This document shows, one piece after another, positions 59,526-64,000 of a stretch of DNA of 64,000 nt. The notes beneath the pieces were generated by a model that saw only the letters and a program-made list of their open reading frames with translations, was not told the DNA's origin and did not search any database. The stretch is from CAZKXU01 sp964556665. Its GTDB lineage: Bacteria > Bdellovibrionota_C > UBA2361 > CAZKXU01. The translations under genes were made by a program, and so were the position numbers. Every line of letters starts with the position of its first letter. Positions within the stretch are counted from its first letter, which is position 1. The stretch lies in the NCBI GenBank assembly GCA_964556665.1, contig CAZKXU010000003.1, positions 12,882-76,881 on the forward strand. Reading direction: 5' to 3'.

Positions 59526-62500
59526 TTACTACCTCGTATCTGAGTTGCAAAATTTATATTTCTCTGATCCTTTTTCCCGCGACACTCTAAGTTATATCTC
59601 TTAGGTGAGGAGTTAACCTTAATACTATTATCATCAGCTTTTAGCTTTATCTGATAAGCCCCCACCGGTACGGTTAATAGGTATCCATCTTCTAGACTTA
59701 CCTGTGTGGTAGCCTGATAACCATCATCTGCCTTGGCTTCAATATATAGACTTCCTGCTCCTAACAGCCGCTCAATTTTATTTATCTCAAGCCTTGTCAA
59801 CTCGCGTCCGTTTCTGCCCTTCACAGCCCCACTAAACTCACACTGTGGTATAGGTGTTGCAGTCCTAGTTGGTGTGGCTGTTGGCGTTACTGTCGGAGTC
59901 ATAGTTGGCGTAGCTCCGGGTCCTGCTATAACTATCGAAGTTGCCGTAGCGGTTGGTGTAGCTGTAGGTGTTGGAGTTGGTGTAGCGGTAGCAGTTGGTG
60001 TCGGAGTCGGCGTGGCAGTTGGGTATCCCACAATGACCATTGGTGTCGCAGTTGGTGTTGCAGTAGGAGTCGGAGTAGCCGTTGCTGTCGGTATCGCGGT
60101 ATTAGTTGCTGTTGCAGTAGGGGTAGGGCAACGGGAATGTGGCAAGGTGGAAGATTGCACAAGATAAACGGTTCCCGCAGCTGATAATCTAACAGTATTA
60201 GTTCCTGACACAGTCTGCGTTGTAAAGTATGCAGTACCTCCTCCGGCACTCAAAGTTATGCTGCCCTTCTGTGAGGTGCCGTATACATCCCAGTTAACAG
60301 TTAGATCGTAAGCAGAGTAGTTTTTAGCGCTCCAATTTAGATAACTCTCCGGATTTAGTGAGCACTCTTTGGAGAGACTCAATGCAGGCGTTCCAGTCGG
60401 AGTAGCTGTTGGAAGAGGTGTGGCAGTAAAAGTTACTGTCGCAGTAGGAGAGGCCGTAGAAGTTGGTGTTGTAGTAGCTGTAAAGGTAGCTGTCGCAATG
60501 GCGGTAGCAGTTATTGCAGGAGTAGCGCTTGGAGTAGAAGTCGGTGTTGCTGTTGGCGACTGAGGGCATTCTCCACGAGTATCATATTTATGCTCCTTTA
60601 TATGCGCATCGGCGGCCTGTTTAGGTAACCACATTGATTTTGCGTTCTCCGAATTTCCCTCTGGACGGTGACAAATTGCCTCCCGATCTTCCGGTGTTGG
60701 CGATGCTGTTGGCGAAGGAGAAGCGGTTACAGTAGCAGCAACTGTTGGCGCGACAGTTGGCGTAGGTGTCGGAACAGCCGTAGCCTGACGACACACACCA
60801 ATATAATCAAAGCTGTGTTCATTTAAGTGTTTCTTAGCCGCAGGCTCTGCTAACTCTAAACTTTGTGGATTCTCAGTATTTCCTTCTGGGATGTGGCAGA
60901 TCACTGATTTATTCCCTGGTGTTTCTGTTGCAGTAGGGGTTACTGTAGATGTAGCTACTCCAGTATAAGTGGCTACTGGTGTAGCTGTAGTGTGTGGAGT
61001 AAATAGTGCTGTTGGGGTGAAAGTAGCTGTAACTGTTGGAGTAGGTACGCCACAATCTCCATAATGATCTCCTATATGTTTTCCTATATGAGTATCAGAT
61101 GCGCTCCATGATATAGTTAAGGTTTGCTCTTGATCTGAATTCCCTTGAGACTTATGACAGATAGTTACCTTGTTAGGTGTATTAGTAGGAGAAGGTGTGG
61201 CAGTTGGGTTAGGTGTCAGTGTTGCAGTCGGAATCACAGTCGGTGTGAATGTCGGAGTTGGTAACGGAGCTGCCACAAAATCCAACTCAAATTTATTGCC
61301 AGTAACATCATTCATTATATATGTTGTAGCAAACGTATATGGGCTTTTCTCCGCACTCAGTACAAAATCAGAGCCGGCAGTAACTGACATTGTATAAAAT
61401 CCAATTGCATCTGACTCAGTTGTTATAATTTTGCCGTTATATTGAATTGAAACTGTAGCATTACTAATTGGTGCATGGTTACTTGTTACTACTTGTCCCA
61501 TCAATAGGAAGCTTTCTTCAGCGACCTCTTGAAAAACAAGATCAAACCGATCGCAGCGCATATCAATAAATGAACGTGCGGCAGGGTCAAAATTTTGGTC
61601 ATTAAACTCGACAGTCACCCAGGCATCACTATGTGCTGGAACTGTGAATGAAAACCGTCCATCAATGTCTGTTTTAGCAACCTCTGCGTTATTATTTAGA
61701 ACCTGTGCGTTCGCTAGGCGATTGCCCTGTCTGTCAAGCACGGTGCCGTTAATGACATATTCCAGGGCTTCATGACAGTTTGAGGACCCGTCACCAAATG
61801 GAGCGACCGCATAGAAGTTAATATCCTCTCTATTGTCTATGACCTCTCTAATCTGCATTAAGGCTGGGTCAAGCTTAGTATCTCCGGCGGCTACACTTAA
61901 CGTTACTGAGCTGCCGGTGTCTGCAGTAATCGACCAGGCCCCATTCTCGTCAGTAGTAGCAACAGTAATGGAGCCGTTCTTTACAGCAGCTCCAACGAGC
62001 GGGTCACCGTTTATCCCGTATGCAAATCCACCGATCTTTGCCTGACTTACAACATCCTCACCACAGTAGGCTGAGTAGACTCCGTTAAGATCCGCAGTAG
62101 GGCAGACCTCAAAGGGAGTGCCGCTATTGTGGGTAAAATTACACTGTGCAGCGGCTGGATAGATGAAGGCGGTGTTGTTACGACCGGAGCCGTCACTATT
62201 ATTACAGTTGGCATTAATCTCCGTAGGGTAAAATGCATAGCCAAAACGGTCTGAAACTGTGTCACCGAAGTAGGGGCAGCTTAGCTCCTTAGAGTTAAGT
62301 TTAACTCCAGGGAGCCCAAGGCCATCACGTTGTACGTTCCAACCAACGACTCCTGTTGCAGCTCCATTAGGAACAGCTGAAACCAGATACTCACTGCGAT
62401 AATGAGTAGGGTCTTTTGATAAAGTAAGGCGGCGAGGTTCAAATAAATATGCACCTTTAAAACCTACTTGAAAAGTTTGATCTATGGTCGCGCCAACATC

Positions 62501-63316
62501 GGTTGGGACAAATGTAATAATACCGTTTGCATCGGTCATTCGTTTATTGAGAGGGAGATTATTAAATCCATTATTACCTACAGCCTCTACTCCTGAAATT
62601 GCCTGACCTGAGTAAAAGTCCACTACTTTAATCTTAAAGTTCTGTACCGTAGCAGGCATCGTTACTGGATTACAGCTAATAGTGTGCTGTCCATAAAATT
62701 CCGCAACTTTATTCATGCAGACATTCGTGACTGGCTTAGCACCGCTTGGGGTAGTAATTGTACATTTATATCCGGGCTGAGATTGAGTGATTATCGAATA
62801 ATACTTTTGTGCTGACGAAGGGGTATAGTTGCAGGTAGTGTTTACTGGGGAGCGTTTGACTGCGAAGAACACCTCGCCATTCTTATCTGTTAATTTAGGG
62901 CAGGCTGATTCTGCTCCTACTACAGAGATTGGTACTCCCTCGACAGCCCGACCTGTCACTGATACCGTACGCCAACTAAGAACACCGGCTCCAACAGTAT
63001 CCTCGTATACCTTTACTTCAATCTTTCCACCGAGGCAGCTTGAGAATGAAAACTCCGGGGGAGAGAAGCGGTATGGCTTTGTGGGGTGAAATGGAACAAG
63101 TGTAGGATTTGGCATTAATAACTCTTCGCTCTCTATATATATGCCCTGTGTAGTGGAGATCTCCTTAAAGGAACCTGATCCTACCAAATTAATACCTTCG
63201 ACCTGGGTGCCGTTAGGTAGTTCAAATGTAATGCGGCACGGCGTAGACCAGGCTAACCTTGGAATTATTAATGTAGCTATCAGAATAAATGCTACTAGAC
63301 TAAGCTTCTCTCTCAA
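59522..63316 (-). CDS. Very large secreted protein with Ig-like repeats and Thr/Pro-rich linkers
   Basis: 1264 residues, signal peptide ([19 protein letters not shown]). The first 690 residues hold about five carboxypeptidase-regulatory/CnaB-like beta domains ([54 protein letters not shown]). Then three copies of a roughly 35-residue Cys/His motif (starting [10 protein letters not shown] near 719, [10 protein letters not shown] near 806, [10 protein letters not shown] near 882; each with two later His and a closing Cys) are separated by Thr/Pro tracts. A further folded domain and more tracts follow. Cotranscribed with the metalloprotease. Likely a surface or extracellular adhesin or scaffold. 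Confidence 0.8.
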   Translation of the reverse strand: MREKLSLVAFILIATLIIPRLAWSTPCRITFELPNGTQVEGINLVGSGSFKEISTTQGIYIESEELLMPNPTLVPFHPTKPYRFSPPEFSFSSCLGGKIEVKVYEDTVGAGVLSWRTVSVTGRAVEGVPISVVGAESACPKLTDKNGEVFFAVKRSPVNTTCNYTPSSAQKYYSIITQSQPGYKCTITTPSGAKPVTNVCMNKVAEFYGQHTISCNPVTMPATVQNFKIKVVDFYSGQAISGVEAVGNNGFNNLPLNKRMTDANGIITFVPTDVGATIDQTFQVGFKGAYLFEPRRLTLSKDPTHYRSEYLVSAVPNGAATGVVGWNVQRDGLGLPGVKLNSKELSCPYFGDTVSDRFGYAFYPTEINANCNNSDGSGRNNTAFIYPAAAQCNFTHNSGTPFEVCPTADLNGVYSAYCGEDVVSQAKIGGFAYGINGDPLVGAAVKNGSITVATTDENGAWSITADTGSSVTLSVAAGDTKLDPALMQIREVIDNREDINFYAVAPFGDGSSNCHEALEYVINGTVLDRQGNRLANAQVLNNNAEVAKTDIDGRFSFTVPAHSDAWVTVEFNDQNFDPAARSFIDMRCDRFDLVFQEVAEESFLLMGQVVTSNHAPISNATVSIQYNGKIITTESDAIGFYTMSVTAGSDFVLSAEKSPYTFATTYIMNDVTGNKFELDFVAAPLPTPTFTPTVIPTATLTPNPTATPSPTNTPNKVTICHKSQGNSDQEQTLTISWSASDTHIGKHIGDHYGDCGVPTPTVTATFTPTALFTPHTTATPVATYTGVATSTVTPTATETPGNKSVICHIPEGNTENPQSLELAEPAAKKHLNEHSFDYIGVCRQATAVPTPTPTVAPTVAATVTASPSPTASPTPEDREAICHRPEGNSENAKSMWLPKQAADAHIKEHKYDTRGECPQSPTATPTSTPSATPAITATAIATATFTATTTPTSTASPTATVTFTATPLPTATPTGTPALSLSKECSLNPESYLNWSAKNYSAYDLTVNWDVYGTSQKGSITLSAGGGTAYFTTQTVSGTNTVRLSAAGTVYLVQSSTLPHSRCPTPTATATNTAIPTATATPTPTATPTATPMVIVGYPTATPTPTPTATATPTPTPTATPTATATSIVIAGPGATPTMTPTVTPTATPTRTATPIPQCEFSGAVKGRNGRELTRLEINKIERLLGAGSLYIEAKADDGYQATTQVSLEDGYLLTVPVGAYQIKLKADDNSIKVNSSPKRYNLECRGKKDQRNINFATQIRGSK

Positions 63317-63563
63317 TTTTACCTGTTTTATAAACCTGTTTCAAAACCCGGGATTCAGTTCGACTACTTTGTGTATTAACCCAATATATTGCATCGAACA
63401 TTTCTGATATAAACTGTAATTCCAAATAATTATGAAGCATAATACGAAAAATTCGCAATTTTTAATTTTTGCCACACTTTTTACGATAATCCTATAACAG
63501 TTACAAATCGCCAACATATTCGGAAGTCGATCTTAGTATATAATCGGTTTTTAGAAGGTTTGA

Positions 63564-63875
63564 ATGTTTAATAGTATCAAGGTTAGTCCATTATTTTTAT
63601 CTATCCTGCTATTTGGCTTCTTTGTAACTTCTAATGAATTGGCTTATGCAGAGAGCAGCACAAAGCATCCAAGGGCTATTGGGGGCAGAGGCTTAAAAGA
63701 TCGAGTAACTGTCTTAGGATCAAAGTTGCGTTCCTCTGAGACTGCTCCCACTACAACTATAATCAAAGGAGATAAAAAAGAGAGGATAGGGAGAGAGGCG
63801 CAAGAACCTCAGAGGGTAGTAGCTACCCCAGGGCCTCAAGGGACCTACGCTGGAGTGCTGATACCTGGCAAATGA
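63564..63875 (+). CDS. Small secreted basic protein of unknown function
   Basis: 103 residues with a signal peptide (SPLFLSILLFGFFVTSNELAYA). The mature part is basic and low in hydrophobic residues. TATAAT at 63539-63544 may be its -10. The 250 bases to the left hold an AT-rich divergent promoter region for this gene and the 63316 operon. No family recognised. Confidence 0.55.
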   Translation: MFNSIKVSPLFLSILLFGFFVTSNELAYAESSTKHPRAIGGRGLKDRVTVLGSKLRSSETAPTTTIIKGDKKERIGREAQEPQRVVATPGPQGTYAGVLIPGK

Positions 63876-63929
63876 TACGACGGCTCCCGCAGTAATTTAG
63901 ATAGTTTATGTCCGGGACTCGGTTTTTTG

Positions 63930-63951
63930 CAAAAACTATTTGGCGAAGCAC
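63930..63951 (+). mobile_element. Solo right end of the 180-bp MITE
   Basis: AAAAACTATTTGGCGAAGCAC matches the right terminal repeat (AAAAACTTATTTGGCGAAGCAC) with one T missing. The rest of that copy is not seen to its left, so it is a remnant, and the next element begins at the TA directly after it. Confidence 0.65.
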
Positions 63952-64000
63952 TAGTGCTCCTCCAAATAAGTTTTTTCACGTCTAGCATCACATCGTTGCC
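63952..64000 (+). mobile_element. 180-bp MITE, copy 3, cut by window edge
   Basis: TA at 63952-63953 then GTGCTCCTCCAAATAAG and TTTTTTCACGTCTAGC, identical to copy 1 as far as it goes. Same orientation as copy 1. Confidence 0.88.

Noticed and set aside
59733..60563. Plus-strand ORFs rich in Val/Gly/Ala repeats.
   Set aside because: They are the antisense of the Thr/Pro-rich tracts of the 1264-residue protein.
1..64000. CRISPR array or cas genes.
   Set aside because: No direct repeats with regular unique spacers and no Cas-like proteins were seen. The hairpin arrays have differing stems and no spacer pattern.

Overview
The window is a bacterial chromosome segment of moderate GC. One 10-base run of N (42522-42531) shows it comes from a draft or metagenome scaffold. 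CarD, DUF1844, DUF4388, reprolysin-type protease and NnrS/Rrf2 genes together suggest a deltaproteobacterial-type lineage, but no rRNA or other phylogenetic marker here fixes the phylum. TGA is a normal stop codon, as shown by the TGA/ATG overlaps at carD-ispD and at the FabH-GNAT junction.

Region by region. (1) 1-8826 is a biotin/acyl-chain block: partial bioB and a KAS I/II-type ketosynthase on the minus strand, then a coupled pair of KAS III proteins (the first without its catalytic Cys) and a GNAT gene on the plus strand. The two halves are split at 1.9-6.2 kb by a decayed chromosomal integron: a doubly broken IntI-type recombinase, three attC-like hairpins, a HigB/HigA toxin-antitoxin cassette, a DUF2442/DUF4160 pair and a secreted-protein cassette. 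A diverged copy of the ketosynthase 5' end remains on the far side. (2) 8.8-16.3 kb holds pyrD, a carD-ispD operon behind a striking array of hairpins, a metallo-beta-lactamase-fold hydrolase, small proteins, a nucleotidyltransferase and an ECF sigma factor. (3) 16.7-25.0 kb is a nitric-oxide block: Rrf2 regulator and NnrS divergent from an operon encoding a small membrane protein, a CuA subunit, a haem-copper subunit I without the cross-linking Tyr, a membrane-anchored SCO protein and a cytochrome b/ferredoxin/MvhD fusion. A gutted class II ribonucleotide reductase lies between. (4) 25-34 kb holds rpsO-pnp, a second hairpin array, cysK with a pseudokinase, and an uncharacterised TPR/DUF4388 membrane module. 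(5) 34.3-47.4 kb is a surface-polysaccharide cluster. (6) 47.4-57.3 kb holds a tRNA-like sequence, a cNMP-binding/DUF1003 protein, an amino-acid-type binding protein, Smr, tyrS, a kinase without its His, a bL33 protein and a catalytically dead P-type ATPase. (7) 57.3-64 kb holds a long hexamer-rich foldback, a secreted metalloprotease operon with a 1264-residue Pro/Thr-rich protein, and a small secreted protein.

Small repeats shape the window: 180-bp TA-flanked foldback MITEs (two full copies, one cut by the window end), three 76-bp GC-rich palindromes, and two related hairpin arrays whose stems change in a compensatory way while loop and linker motifs stay the same. The arrays are the strongest candidate here for an undescribed RNA or mobile DNA element. 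All assignments were made by reading the sequence; no database search was run.
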